64,000 nt of DNA, taken from the NCBI RefSeq assembly GCF_004363005.1, contig NZ_SNYH01000002.1:434001-498000 (forward strand), written 5' to 3'. A program made the translations under genes and the position numbers. Under the pieces are notes generated by a model. The model searched no databases. It was not told where the DNA came from and worked only from the letters and a program-made list of their open reading frames with translations. Shown piece after piece: positions 42,780 to 51,057 of this stretch. How positions within the stretch are numbered: position 1 is the first letter of the stretch; each line of letters starts with the position of its first letter. The stretch comes from Tenacibaculum caenipelagi. Its GTDB lineage: Bacteria; Bacteroidota; Bacteroidia; Flavobacteriales; Flavobacteriaceae.

Positions 42780-42892
42780 TGCAAGAAATTATAACATATG
42801 TAGTTGTTTGTGGAGCAGTTATTTTTTTAGTTAAAAAGTTCTTTTTTAACACTAAAAAAAGCAATTGTGATACCAATTGTAATTGTTCATAG
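42779..42892 (+). CDS. FeoB-associated Cys-rich membrane protein
   Basis: A 37-residue protein: one transmembrane helix (IITYVVVCGAVIFLVKKFFF) followed by a short Cys-rich tail (SNCDTNCNCS). This is the pattern of the FeoB-associated Cys-rich membrane protein family. Its ATG overlaps the feoB stop by one base (TAATG). It probably binds iron or stabilises the FeoB complex; function is not established. Confidence 0.85.
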   Translation: MQEIITYVVVCGAVIFLVKKFFFNTKKSNCDTNCNCS

Positions 42893-42995
42893 AAAGGCGA
42901 ATTAAAAAGCAACTTTTTTATGGGCCATTTAACAAGAGGTGTATGTTTGTGGTATCATACTTGATAAGTAAAAAAGATAATCAATAAAATTTTAT

Positions 42996-43499
42996 ATGAA
43001 GAGAATACTCTTAGCAACGGTAGTTTTTATAAACTCTTTTGCTTACGCACAGCAGGAAATTAAAGTAGATATATTTGATGCCTTAGCATTAAAAACTTTC
43101 GAAGTATCATATGAACATTATACAACAGAACGCTCATCAATTGGAGTTTCAGTTTTGTTTAATTTTGAAAAAAGATCAGCAGATTTTAGATACAACGAAA
43201 AGAGTATGTTTACTCCGTTTTTTCGTCATTATTTTACCAATAGTAGTACTTGGAATTATTTTGGAGAGGTTTTTATGGGAATAAACACAGGAGAAAGAAA
43301 AACTATTATTGCAGGAACCAATAACTACGAATACAAAGATTACACAGATGGAGCGTTAGGATTAGCATTTGGATCAAAATATGTGTCACCAGGAGGTTTT
43401 GTGCTTGATCTTTACGGAGGTTTGGGTAGAAACTTATTTACTTCTGAATCACGTTCAATCGTTCCGAGAGTAGGCATAAATCTAGGGTATCGATTTTAA
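42996..43499 (+). CDS. Small outer-membrane beta-barrel protein
   Basis: A 167-residue exported protein: signal peptide about 1-18 (FAYAQ), then alternating hydrophobic strands and a terminal aromatic (GINLGYRF) typical of an eight-stranded barrel. It resembles DUF3575-like outer membrane proteins of Bacteroidota. About 100 bases after the feo genes and followed by a terminator. Role unknown; a link to iron uptake is only positional. Confidence 0.75.
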   Translation: MKRILLATVVFINSFAYAQQEIKVDIFDALALKTFEVSYEHYTTERSSIGVSVLFNFEKRSADFRYNEKSMFTPFFRHYFTNSSTWNYFGEVFMGINTGERKTIIAGTNNYEYKDYTDGALGLAFGSKYVSPGGFVLDLYGGLGRNLFTSESRSIVPRVGINLGYRF

Positions 43500-43524
43500 A
43501 ATATTTAATAGATATTTAAAAATT

Positions 43525-43550
43525 AAAAGCTCGCAATTGCGAGCTTTTTT
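43525..43550. terminator. Bidirectional terminator, barrel gene / brnQ
   Basis: Perfect palindrome AAAAGCTCGCAATTGCGAGC followed by a T6 run, between the rightward barrel gene and the leftward brnQ. Confidence 0.85.
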
Positions 43551-43607
43551 AGTTTATAATGAAAAATCATTTCGAGAGGAAATAAAAGTCTTATTGAATT
43601 ATGGTGC

Positions 43608-44891
43608 TTATTCAGTTGAATTTAGCTTTTTTCTTTCAATTAAATTAGCAATGACAAAACTTAAGACGGTAGGTAAAATCCATCCTAGATTTTGGTTAGC
43701 AAAAGGAATGCTGTTTTTTAATCCTAATAAATATTCAGGATTTATAACAAATCCTAAAAAATCAGGAATGCTGAATAGAAAAGTTACTCCAATAACAATT
43801 TTAAAAACTGTAGTTGAGGTGTATTTTTCTGGCAAAACGTTTAATATAATTAATATGATGGTAATAGGGTAGATAAACATTAAAGCAGGTAGTGCAATAT
43901 TAATGATGTATTTCACATCAAATTGACCTACAGCAATACCTAATAAGCACCCGATAATGGCAGTGATTGTAAAAACCTTTTGAGAGTTGTTATTAATTCC
44001 TTTAAAATAATCTGCAGTACCAGTAATGATTCCTACAGCGGTAGTAAAACAAGCCAAAGCAACTAAAACACTAAGAAAAACACTTCCAATATTTCCTAAG
44101 GTCTGATTACTTAAAGAGGTTAAAATTTCTGTTCTAGTAGCACTTTCACCAAAAGTAGAGCTAAATAAAACACCATTGTAAATAAGTCCTGCATAGATAA
44201 TGAGTAAACCTAAACCAGCTATAAACCCAGCTTTGGTTATTAATTCCTTTTTTTCTTCAAAAGAAGTATTGGTGTTAAAATTCATCGAAATTACCAAAAC
44301 ACCTCCTACCACTATGGATGCAATTGCATCAAAAGTCTGATATCCTTCTAAAAGTCCATCAACAAAAGGAGTTTTAAAAGCAGATGAAGTTATAGTCTCT
44401 GGAGCCGAAAAAATACCAATAAAAATAATTGCTAATAAAATAAAAATGATAAGCGGTGTTAAAAACTTTCCTAATAAAGTCAATACCTTCGATCTGTTCA
44501 TAGTGAATATAAAAACAAGACCAAAATAAATACTACTGGTAACCAAAGAGCTACTATTAAAGTAAGGAGCTATGGCCATTTCATGAGTTACAGATGCGGT
44601 TCTGGGTGCTGGCAATGCAATACAAATTGCATACATGATAAAGCAATATATAAGGCTAAATATTGGAGACACTTTTTTGCCAAAATCGTACATGGTACCT
44701 TGCAACCTAGCATGTGCTAATATTCCTAGCATAGGGATAAAAACCGCAGTAATAAAAAAGCCTAGAGTAACCCATAACCATAAACTCCCTGCACCTTTTC
44801 CTAAAAAGGGAGGTAAAATCAAATTTCCTGCTCCAAAAAACATTGAAAATAAAGCAAAACCGTTTATAAATATCTCCTTAGTTTTGTGCAT
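43608..44891 (-). CDS. brnQ: Branched-chain amino acid transporter (LIVCS/BrnQ)
   Basis: A 427-residue, 12-helix permease. The N-terminus GFALFSMFFGAGNLILPPFLG is the LIVCS family signature. It imports Leu, Ile and Val with Na+ or H+. The rest of the helices are evenly spaced and the length is normal. Single gene, divergent from the alpha/beta hydrolase. Confidence 0.9.
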   Translation of the reverse strand: MHKTKEIFINGFALFSMFFGAGNLILPPFLGKGAGSLWLWVTLGFFITAVFIPMLGILAHARLQGTMYDFGKKVSPIFSLIYCFIMYAICIALPAPRTASVTHEMAIAPYFNSSSLVTSSIYFGLVFIFTMNRSKVLTLLGKFLTPLIIFILLAIIFIGIFSAPETITSSAFKTPFVDGLLEGYQTFDAIASIVVGGVLVISMNFNTNTSFEEKKELITKAGFIAGLGLLIIYAGLIYNGVLFSSTFGESATRTEILTSLSNQTLGNIGSVFLSVLVALACFTTAVGIITGTADYFKGINNNSQKVFTITAIIGCLLGIAVGQFDVKYIINIALPALMFIYPITIILIILNVLPEKYTSTTVFKIVIGVTFLFSIPDFLGFVINPEYLLGLKNSIPFANQNLGWILPTVLSFVIANLIERKKLNSTE

Positions 44892-44930
44892 TGCTTAACA
44901 AATTAATAGCAAACGAATATACATTAAAAA

Positions 44931-45704
44931 ATGATTGTAAAATTTAAAGAAACTGCCGTTTTTTATACAGATACAGGTAAGGGAAGTTGTGTTGTTTTAC
45001 TACATGGTTTTTTGGAAAACAGTACGATGTGGAATGCTGTGGTCGAAGAGGTTTCTAAAAGAAATAGAGTAGTTTGTATTGATTTGTTAGGTCATGGAAA
45101 TACAGGATGCATTGGGTATATACATTCTATGGAAGAAATGGCAATGACAGTAAAAGCAGTATTAAAAGAATTAAAAATTCGAAAAGCTACCTTTGTAGGG
45201 CATTCTATGGGAGGGTATGTGGCTTTAGCTTTTGCAGAAAAATATCCTAAAAGCATAAAAGGAATATGTTTAATGAATTCCACTTCCCAAGCAGATAGTG
45301 AAGAGCGAAATAAGTTGCGACTCAGAGCCAAAGAGATGGCGAAAAAAAATTATGAGACACTGGTGAAAATGTCGATAGCTAATTTATTTGCTGAGAATAT
45401 GCGATTAGTACTCTCAAAAGAAATAGAAAAAGTAAGAGTTGAAGCTTTAAAAATACCTGTAAGAGGATATATTGCAGCAACTGAAGGGATGCGTTTGCGA
45501 GAAAATAAAGAAATTGTTTTACAAGCAATAGACAAACGATTAATGATTGCAGGAAAACAAGACCCAATACTGAATTATAAGATTGTTGAAGATGAAGCAA
45601 AAAGAACAAATACTCCGCTAATTGAACTGCCTAATGGACATATGAGTCACATAGAAGCTAAAAATGAACTTTTAAAGGTATTAACCGAGTTCGTAAAATC
45701 CTGA
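44931..45704 (+). CDS. Alpha/beta hydrolase
   Basis: A 257-residue single-domain hydrolase. The oxyanion strand ends in LLHGFLENSTMW; the nucleophile elbow is VGHSMGG (Ser about 94); an Asp in AGKQDPILN and a His in LPNGHMSHIE complete the triad. No lid insertion beyond the normal cap. Substrate unknown. Fifteen bases before the upp promoter. Confidence 0.85.
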   Translation: MIVKFKETAVFYTDTGKGSCVVLLHGFLENSTMWNAVVEEVSKRNRVVCIDLLGHGNTGCIGYIHSMEEMAMTVKAVLKELKIRKATFVGHSMGGYVALAFAEKYPKSIKGICLMNSTSQADSEERNKLRLRAKEMAKKNYETLVKMSIANLFAENMRLVLSKEIEKVRVEALKIPVRGYIAATEGMRLRENKEIVLQAIDKRLMIAGKQDPILNYKIVEDEAKRTNTPLIELPNGHMSHIEAKNELLKVLTEFVKS

Positions 45705-45715
45705 TAAATTTCTGT

Positions 45716-45723
45716 TACTTTTG
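45716..45723 (+). promoter_or_regulatory. -7 promoter element for upp
   Basis: TACTTTTG, exact TAnnTTTG, 21 bases before the upp ATG. The TTG at 45721 inside it is in frame with upp but is rejected as a start. Confidence 0.6.
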
Positions 45724-45744
45724 CAGAACACAAAAAAGTATTTC

Positions 45745-46398
45745 ATGAAAGTTCATCATTTAGCCAAACAAAACTCTATTCTTAATAAATTTTTAGCCGA
45801 ACTTAGAGATGTTTCCGTTCAAAAAGACTCGATGCGTTTTCGAAGAAATATCGAACGAGTTGGTGAAGTTTTAGGGTACGAACTTAGCAAAGAACTAAAT
45901 TATACTACTAAAGAAATTAAAACTCCTTTAGGTATAAAACAAACGAATTTACTTACCAATAATATAGTGGTGTGCTCAATTCTTAGAGCAGGATTGCCAT
46001 TACATAACGGAATGTTGAATTATTTTGACGATGTGGAAAATGCGTTTATTTCTGCTTACCGTCATCATCCTAATAATGATGAAGAATTCGAAATTGTGAT
46101 TGAATATTTTGCCTCGCCTTCTATTGAAGGAAAAACCTTGTTGTTAGTAGACCCAATGTTAGCAACAGGGCGCTCAATGGTAGAAGTTTATGAAGGAATA
46201 AAAAAATATGGAAACCCAAAAGAAATAATTATAGTTTCTGTTATAGGCTCAGTAGAAGGTGTTGAGTATGTGGCTAAACATTTTCCAGAAGATACTAATT
46301 TATGGATTGGAGATATTGATGAGAAGCTAAATGATAAAGGGTACATCGTACCAGGTTTAGGAGACTCAGGTGATTTATCATATGGAGCGAAATTATAA
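45745..46398 (+). CDS. upp: Uracil phosphoribosyltransferase
   Basis: A 217-residue enzyme making UMP from uracil and PRPP. The PRPP loop is LLLVDPMLATGRSM and the uracil-binding C-terminus is YIVPGLGDSGDLSYG. The start at 45745 (MKVHHLAKQNS) is chosen because the upstream in-frame TTG is part of the promoter. Converges with the membrane protein gene 46405-47310. Confidence 0.93.
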   Translation: MKVHHLAKQNSILNKFLAELRDVSVQKDSMRFRRNIERVGEVLGYELSKELNYTTKEIKTPLGIKQTNLLTNNIVVCSILRAGLPLHNGMLNYFDDVENAFISAYRHHPNNDEEFEIVIEYFASPSIEGKTLLLVDPMLATGRSMVEVYEGIKKYGNPKEIIIVSVIGSVEGVEYVAKHFPEDTNLWIGDIDEKLNDKGYIVPGLGDSGDLSYGAKL

Positions 46399-46404
46399 CT
46401 TAAA

Positions 46405-47310
46405 TTAAAGCAAAGCACATACAGTAAAAGAAGCTATTAAGAATAAAATAATAATAGCATCGGCGTACCATTTCTTCTGAAAGAACTCTATTCCATTAGC
46501 TAAAATAACTGAAACAGGAAAGAATACGTATAAAAATTCACTTCCAGAACCATCTTCAACTAAAATTAAAATTACCGTTGTAATAACAAGATGGGTAAGA
46601 ATTAATATCCAATTTTTTCTAAATTTATTCTTAACAGAAAATGCTTTTGGGCTTTTTAAAAAAACAGAAGCGACTAAAAAGAAACCGATAAAAAGAATAG
46701 GGAATAACGACTTTTGATGAGAGTAAAAACTCAAATCTGGATAAAAATCCCAGTTAAAAAGCAACAAAAAATTTGCTGTTTGGTCATACCAGAAATTATA
46801 TGTAAAATATAAAAAAATAGGTCCGAAAAGACCAATTACAGGAATTAATAATGTTTGATATGTGAATCGCTGATGCAAAAATATAGACAAGTAAAACAAT
46901 ATGATTAGCAAAGCTGTATAAGGCTCTATTAAAAATGAAATCCCAAGCCATAAGCCTCCATCAAAAAGTTTATGAAAAATATTTTTAGAAGATTGCAAAC
47001 TATATACTTTCCGTAAAAAAAGTAATACTGTTAAATTGGCATAAAAGGTTTTATTAATGGCTATTGTGTCAGGAAAAAAACCAATCAATATTACAAAAAA
47101 CAAAAAAGCAAAAGAGTTGTCAAAAGTTAATAAGTTTTTAGCAATAATAAAATTGTAAACAGAAAAAACAACTAAGAACCATCCTAATTCTTTTACAATA
47201 TTAAAAGACAATTCTTTAGAAAAAAGACTTAAAAAAAAGTACCCTAAAAATAGTACAAAGAGTACAATAAAATTTACAGGCTTAGATTTGCCGAAAAAAT
47301 TGGCTAACAT
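46405..47310 (-). CDS. Polytopic membrane protein (DUF6427-like)
   Basis: A 301-residue protein with about nine hydrophobic helices and few charged residues; begins MLANFFGKSKPVNFIVLFVL. It resembles a flavobacterial family of unknown function usually placed next to upp (I recall DUF6427, not certain). No catalytic motif visible. It is divergent from a small DUF6341-like gene, and the trio is often kept together with upp, suggesting an envelope role that is not known. Confidence 0.7.
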   Translation of the reverse strand: MLANFFGKSKPVNFIVLFVLFLGYFFLSLFSKELSFNIVKELGWFLVVFSVYNFIIAKNLLTFDNSFAFLFFVILIGFFPDTIAINKTFYANLTVLLFLRKVYSLQSSKNIFHKLFDGGLWLGISFLIEPYTALLIILFYLSIFLHQRFTYQTLLIPVIGLFGPIFLYFTYNFWYDQTANFLLLFNWDFYPDLSFYSHQKSLFPILFIGFFLVASVFLKSPKAFSVKNKFRKNWILILTHLVITTVILILVEDGSGSEFLYVFFPVSVILANGIEFFQKKWYADAIIILFLIASFTVCALL

Positions 47311-47322
47311 GGTTTCTTTTTA

Positions 47323-47330
47323 TATTTTTG
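47323..47330 (+). promoter_or_regulatory. -7 promoter element for the small membrane gene and trmB
   Basis: TATTTTTG, exact TAnnTTTG, 22 bases before the ATG at 47353. Confidence 0.5.
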
Positions 47331-47352
47331 CAGTTGTAAAGATACTTAAGAT

Positions 47353-47574
47353 ATGATAGCAGGCAATATTTTTAAATGGATTGGTAGTTTATTTACCGAC
47401 TTTTTATTCTTACCGTTTAACTGGTTACGCTTAACTGTTGCTAAAGGTGACGGAGGATGGTGGTCTTCAAATGCCATTAACTGGTTGTTTTTAGTAGTTC
47501 TATTTGTGTTATTCGCTTATTGGATGAAAGAATCAGCGAAATTTTTACGCGAAGGAACTGAAGATAGAGCCTAA
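47353..47574 (+). CDS. Small membrane protein (DUF6341-like)
   Basis: A 73-residue protein with an amphipathic/hydrophobic N-terminal part (about 1-27), a short Gly/Trp loop (GDGGWWSSNAINW) and one clear transmembrane helix (about 44-60), ending in a charged tail. It resembles a conserved flavobacterial family of unknown function. It precedes trmB by 12 bases and is probably co-transcribed with it. Confidence 0.7.
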   Translation: MIAGNIFKWIGSLFTDFLFLPFNWLRLTVAKGDGGWWSSNAINWLFLVVLFVLFAYWMKESAKFLREGTEDRA

Positions 47575-47586
47575 TTTCTATACACT

Positions 47587-48258
47587 TTGGGAAGTAAAAA
47601 CAAATTAAAACGTTTCAAAGAAAATGAAACGTTTGCTAACGTTATTCAACCAACTCGAGAAGAAGTAGTCAATAATTTTTCACATAAAGGAAAATGGAGT
47701 GCTTTTTTTCAGAATGATAACCCAATAGTTTTAGAACTAGGTTGTGGTAAGGGAGAGTATACGATAGCCTTAGCAGAAAAAAATCCAGATAAGAACTTTA
47801 TAGGGATTGATATTAAAGGAGCACGTTTTTGGCGAGGAGCTAAAACAGCGTTAGAGAATGAGATGAATAATGTGGCTTTTATCAGAACTCAAATAGAGTT
47901 GGTCGATTATATTTTTGCTGAAAACGAAGTTTCTGAAATTTGGATTACCTTCCCAGATCCTCAAATTAAATACAAGCGTACCAAACATCGTATGACGAAC
48001 TCTGAATTTTTAAAGAAATATCACCACATTTTAAATTCAGAAGGTGTTGTAAACCTAAAAACCGATAGCGAATTTATGCACGGATACACCTTAGGTTTGT
48101 TGCACGGAGAAGGTCATGAGGTTTTACATGCCAACCACGATGTGTACAAAAATGTGTACAGTCCAAAGGAAGTGACAGGGACACAAACTTTTTATGAAAA
48201 ACAATATTTAGAAATCGGAAAACCGATTACCTATATAAAATTTAAACTTAATTATTAA
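47587..48258 (+). CDS. trmB: tRNA (guanine-N7-)-methyltransferase
   Basis: A 223-residue SAM-dependent enzyme that forms m7G46 in tRNA. The SAM-binding motif is VLELGCGKGEYT; FIGIDIKGARFWRGAKTALE follows; the tRNA-binding/catalytic block is WITFPDPQIKYKRTKHRMT. The start is a TTG at 47587-47589; the N-terminus it gives (GSKNKLKRFKENETF) is the one expected in Flavobacteriia, and no ATG lies nearby. Confidence 0.93.
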   Translation: MGSKNKLKRFKENETFANVIQPTREEVVNNFSHKGKWSAFFQNDNPIVLELGCGKGEYTIALAEKNPDKNFIGIDIKGARFWRGAKTALENEMNNVAFIRTQIELVDYIFAENEVSEIWITFPDPQIKYKRTKHRMTNSEFLKKYHHILNSEGVVNLKTDSEFMHGYTLGLLHGEGHEVLHANHDVYKNVYSPKEVTGTQTFYEKQYLEIGKPITYIKFKLNY

Positions 48259-48283
48259 TCCTGCGTTATTTGCAGGATTTTTT
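48257..48283 (+). terminator. Terminator of trmB
   Basis: AATCCTGC / GCAGGATT with a 7-base loop and T-run, beginning at the trmB stop codon. Confidence 0.8.
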
Positions 48284-48290
48284 GTTTTTT

Positions 48291-48370
48291 GGCGTTTCCC
48301 TTTGGGTCGCGCTTTCCGCGTTACACGGTAACTTGCTGCAATCGCTAACGCAGTTAGAATTTAGCAAGTT
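48291..48370. repeat. GC-rich multi-hairpin intergenic repeat (REP-like)
   Basis: An 80-base block clearly richer in G and C than its surroundings, made of nested inverted repeats: CCCTTTGGG, CGCG-CTTTC-CGCG (48308-48320), GTTAC-ACG-GTAAC (48320-48332) and AACTTGCT (48330-48337) with AGCAAGTT (48363-48370). The motif series GGCGTT-CCC, TCG-GCTTTCCGC and CAATCGCTAACGC is one I recognise from dispersed intergenic elements of Bacteroidota. No coding capacity. A transposed REP-like element is the best guess. Confidence 0.6.
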
Positions 48371-48442
48371 TCATTTCGAGTGAATTGCCCCCTGTTTTTT
48401 AAAGCCTCTTCTAGTATGGGTAAATTCTTATATTTACATTGT

Positions 48443-48766
48443 ATGACAGATAAAAATTTCTTTGAAAAGGTATACGAAGTAGCGCGTTTAATTCCACACG
48501 GAAGAGTAACGAGTTACGGAGCCATTGCTACGTATTTAGGAGCAGCTCGTTCAGCACGTATGGTAGGATGGGCAATGAATAATTCTTCAGAAAAGGAAGT
48601 GCCAGCGCATCGTGTAGTTAATAGAAAAGGATTGCTAACAGGAAAACATCATTTTGACGGAACTAACTTAATGCAACAATTACTAGAAAGTGAAGGAATT
48701 AAGGTAGTTGATAATCAAATTCAAGATTTTGAAAATATATTTTGGAATCCGAATGATGAGCTGTGA
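48443..48766 (+). CDS. Alkyltransferase-like protein (ATL), MGMT fold without the acceptor Cys
   Basis: A 107-residue protein with the DNA-binding domain of O6-alkylguanine-DNA alkyltransferases: FFEKVYEVARLIPHGRVTSY, ARSARMVGWAM with the Arg finger, and EVPAHRVVN. The active-site motif PCHRV reads PAHRV, with Ala55 in place of the acceptor Cys, which defines ATL proteins that bind alkylated bases and hand them to nucleotide excision repair. The start at 48443 fits the family length; an in-frame TTG 63 bases upstream lies in the intergenic repeat region. The stop overlaps the next gene's GTG start. Confidence 0.88.
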   Translation: MTDKNFFEKVYEVARLIPHGRVTSYGAIATYLGAARSARMVGWAMNNSSEKEVPAHRVVNRKGLLTGKHHFDGTNLMQQLLESEGIKVVDNQIQDFENIFWNPNDEL

Positions 48767-49308
48767 TAAACTTTAAAGATATATCATACTTAAAAAGAGG
48801 AACTTCTAGGCAAAAAGAAGCCTACAAAGTATTGATAGAACTCGATTTTTTTGAGTTTTTAAAAGAATTTAATCCAATTTTAGTTGGTACAATACCTATT
48901 GATATTGATTTAGAATCAAGTGATTTAGATATCGTTTGTCAAAGTGAAAACCATGAAGAGTTTATAAAAATTGTAAGTGAGAAATATGGTGAGCTTTCAG
49001 GATTTGAAGTAAAGACAATTCCGTCGTATAAAAATTTAAAAACAATAATCGTTACGTTTAAGTATAAAACCTTTCCTATAGAAATTTTTGTGCAAAATAA
49101 ACCTTCAGAACAGCAAGATTCTTACTTGCACATGCTTATTGAGTATGAGGTTTTGTTAGAAAAAGACAAAGAATTTAAATCAAAAATCATTGCCTTAAAA
49201 AAGCAAGGAGTCAAAACCGAGCCTGCATTTGCAAAACTTTTAGGTTTAGAAGGAAATCCGTATGAAGCGCTATTAAATTACGGGCTTGAGAAAGGTTATA
49301 TTTTCTAA
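48763..49308 (+). CDS. DUF4269-family protein (nucleotidyltransferase-like)
   Basis: A 181-residue protein resembling the DUF4269 family. It starts at a GTG overlapping the ATL stop (GTGA). FNPILVGTIPIDIDLESSDLDIVC resembles the nucleotidyltransferase G-S-x-D-x-D core, with the acidic residues DIDLESSDLDI. No further function is known. Translational coupling with ATL implies joint expression. Confidence 0.8.
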   Translation: MINFKDISYLKRGTSRQKEAYKVLIELDFFEFLKEFNPILVGTIPIDIDLESSDLDIVCQSENHEEFIKIVSEKYGELSGFEVKTIPSYKNLKTIIVTFKYKTFPIEIFVQNKPSEQQDSYLHMLIEYEVLLEKDKEFKSKIIALKKQGVKTEPAFAKLLGLEGNPYEALLNYGLEKGYIF

Positions 49309-49417
49309 TTTTTCAAAAATAATTAGCGATAATCTTCAAAATCTGTGTCTATAAAACCAACTTATCACTCTATAAATATTACCAATCTAAAGACTTTATT
49401 TTCTGGGGGCTAAAACG

Positions 49418-49472
49418 TATCTTTGCAGTTAAGATTAAATAAAAATAAGCAACAAGAGTACCTCTTGCTGCT
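49418..49472 (+). promoter_or_regulatory. Promoter and leader hairpin of mrp
   Basis: TATCTTTG at 49418-49425 is an exact -7 match. The leader contains a hairpin CAAGAG-TAC-CTCTTG (49453-49467), extendable by AGCA/TGCT on either side, about 20 bases before the mrp ATG. It has no T-run, so it is more likely a regulatory or stabilising hairpin than a terminator. Confidence 0.5.
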
Positions 49473-49492
49473 TAAAGCATATAGCATAAAAC

Positions 49493-50623
49493 ATGAGTTT
49501 TAAAAAACAAGATATATACAAGGCGTTAGAAACAATTACGGCACCAGGAGAAGGTAAAAGTTTAGTAGAAAACGAAAATGTAACCAACGTAGTGAGTTTT
49601 GGTAATGAGGTGATTGTAGATGTTACAATAGCAAATCCATCGTTACAAGCAAAAAAGAAAGTTGAAGTTGAGATTATGAAAGCAATTCATCAACACGTTG
49701 ATCAGAAGATTGATGTAAAGGTGAATGTGAAAGTAGAAGTTCAACCAAAGGAAAATCCAAACCAAATTAGAGGGAAAGAAATTCCAAATATTCAAAATAT
49801 CATTGCCATTGCTTCAGGAAAAGGAGGGGTAGGAAAATCTACTATCACTTCAAATATGGCAGTTTCATTGGCTAAAATGGGCTTCAAAGTTGGAGTGTTA
49901 GATGCTGATGTGTATGGACCATCACAACATTTAATGTTTGATGTAGAACAAGAAAAACCATTAGCGGTAAATGTAAATGGGCGTTCAAAAATGAAACCTA
50001 TTGAGAGCTATGGAGTAAAATTATTATCCTTAGGGTTTTTCACCAACCCAAACCAAGCAGTAATTTGGCGTGGACCAATGGCTTCAAAAGCCTTAAATCA
50101 ATTAATTTTTGATGCCGATTGGGGAGAGTTAGATTTCTTACTAATCGACTTACCTCCAGGAACAGGTGATGTACACTTGTCGATAGTGCAAGCTGTGCCA
50201 ATTAATGGAGCAGTAGTTGTAAGTACTCCACAAAATATTGCCTTAGCAGATGCTAAAAAAGGAGTAGCAATGTTTCAACAAGAAAGTATTAACGTACCAG
50301 TGTTAGGTATCGTTGAAAATATGGCGTATTTTACACCAGCTGAACTTCCTAATAATAAATATTATATTTTTGGAGAAGGAGGTGCTAAACATTTAGCAGA
50401 AGATATAGAAACAAGTTTCTTAGGAGAAATACCATTAGTACAAAGCATACGTGAAGCAGGAGATGTTGGACATCCAGTAGCTTTGCAAGAAAATACACCA
50501 CTAGCAGAAGCTTTTACAGAGGTAACTAAAGAAATGGTTTCGCAACTATTAAAAAGAAATGCAAACTTACCACCAACTGAAGTAGTACGAATTACTACGA
50601 TGAGTGGTTGTAGCACAAAATAA
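49493..50623 (+). CDS. mrp: Mrp/NBP35-type iron-sulfur cluster carrier ATPase
   Basis: A 376-residue P-loop ATPase. The N-terminal MIP18/DUF59-like domain (about 1-85) is followed by the deviant Walker A SGKGGVGKST (about 108-117), VLDADVYGPSQHLMF, and WRGPMASKALNQL. Where many Mrp proteins carry CxxC before the IFGEGG motif, this one reads FTPAELPNNKYYIFGEGG with no cysteine; a single Cys is near the C-terminus (SGCSTK). It probably carries Fe-S clusters to apoproteins. It is followed 6 bases later by nfu, a second Fe-S carrier. Confidence 0.92.
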   Translation: MSFKKQDIYKALETITAPGEGKSLVENENVTNVVSFGNEVIVDVTIANPSLQAKKKVEVEIMKAIHQHVDQKIDVKVNVKVEVQPKENPNQIRGKEIPNIQNIIAIASGKGGVGKSTITSNMAVSLAKMGFKVGVLDADVYGPSQHLMFDVEQEKPLAVNVNGRSKMKPIESYGVKLLSLGFFTNPNQAVIWRGPMASKALNQLIFDADWGELDFLLIDLPPGTGDVHLSIVQAVPINGAVVVSTPQNIALADAKKGVAMFQQESINVPVLGIVENMAYFTPAELPNNKYYIFGEGGAKHLAEDIETSFLGEIPLVQSIREAGDVGHPVALQENTPLAEAFTEVTKEMVSQLLKRNANLPPTEVVRITTMSGCSTK

Positions 50624-50629
50624 ACAGTT

Positions 50630-50866
50630 ATGGCAGCAGTAGATATTAGAAATAATGTAGAAAAAGCTTTAGAAGAAATCCGCCCATTTTTAGTAAGTGA
50701 TGGAGGTAATATAAAGCTGTTATCAATTGAAAATGATACAGTCAAAGTACAGTTAGAAGGTGCTTGTAGCGGTTGTTCTGTAAATCAGATGACCTTAAAA
50801 AACGGAGTGGAAGCGACTATAAAAAAATACGCACCAGAAATTAAAGAAGTAATTAACGTAGCATAA
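50630..50866 (+). CDS. nfu: NifU C-terminal domain (Nfu) iron-sulfur scaffold
   Basis: A 78-residue Nfu-type protein with the cluster-binding CSGCS motif (Cys46, Cys49) and the preceding IRPFLVSDGGNIKLLSI signature. Binds a [4Fe-4S] cluster between two subunits and passes it on. Directly downstream of mrp, a sensible pair. Confidence 0.93.
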   Translation: MAAVDIRNNVEKALEEIRPFLVSDGGNIKLLSIENDTVKVQLEGACSGCSVNQMTLKNGVEATIKKYAPEIKEVINVA

Positions 50867-50941
50867 CTGATAAAAGTCAGGTTTTAGGCTAAACTATTGC
50901 AGTAATTTTGGGTGTTCAAGAGTGTCTTTGTTACTCGCTTC

Positions 50942-51049
50942 CCAATTAAAAAATTGGTAGAGCTCAAACAGAGTGCTCAATTACTAACGCATAAAACATT
51001 CCTGTCTTTAGTAAAAGGCAGGAATTGTCAGTATAAAAAGACAATTTTG
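50942..51049 (+). promoter_or_regulatory. Structured leader upstream of ferredoxin-NADP reductase
   Basis: The 191-base gap between nfu and the reductase holds several inverted repeats: CCAATT-AAAA-AATTGG (50942-50957), ATTCCTG / CAGGAAT (50998-51004 / 51019-51025), and AATTGTC / GACAATT (51023-51029 / 51040-51046). The last two share AAT and partly exclude each other; the final one overlaps a -7-like CAATTTTG (51042-51049). Upstream, TAATTTTG at 50903-50910 is another -7 match. An attenuator or an operator is possible; no known riboswitch was recognised. Confidence 0.4.
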
Positions 51050-51057
51050 TAACTAAA

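Noticed and set aside
50951..50966. TTGGTAGAGC, like a tRNA D-arm
   Set aside because: No acceptor stem, no T-loop GGTTCGAATCC and no anticodon arm at the right distance.
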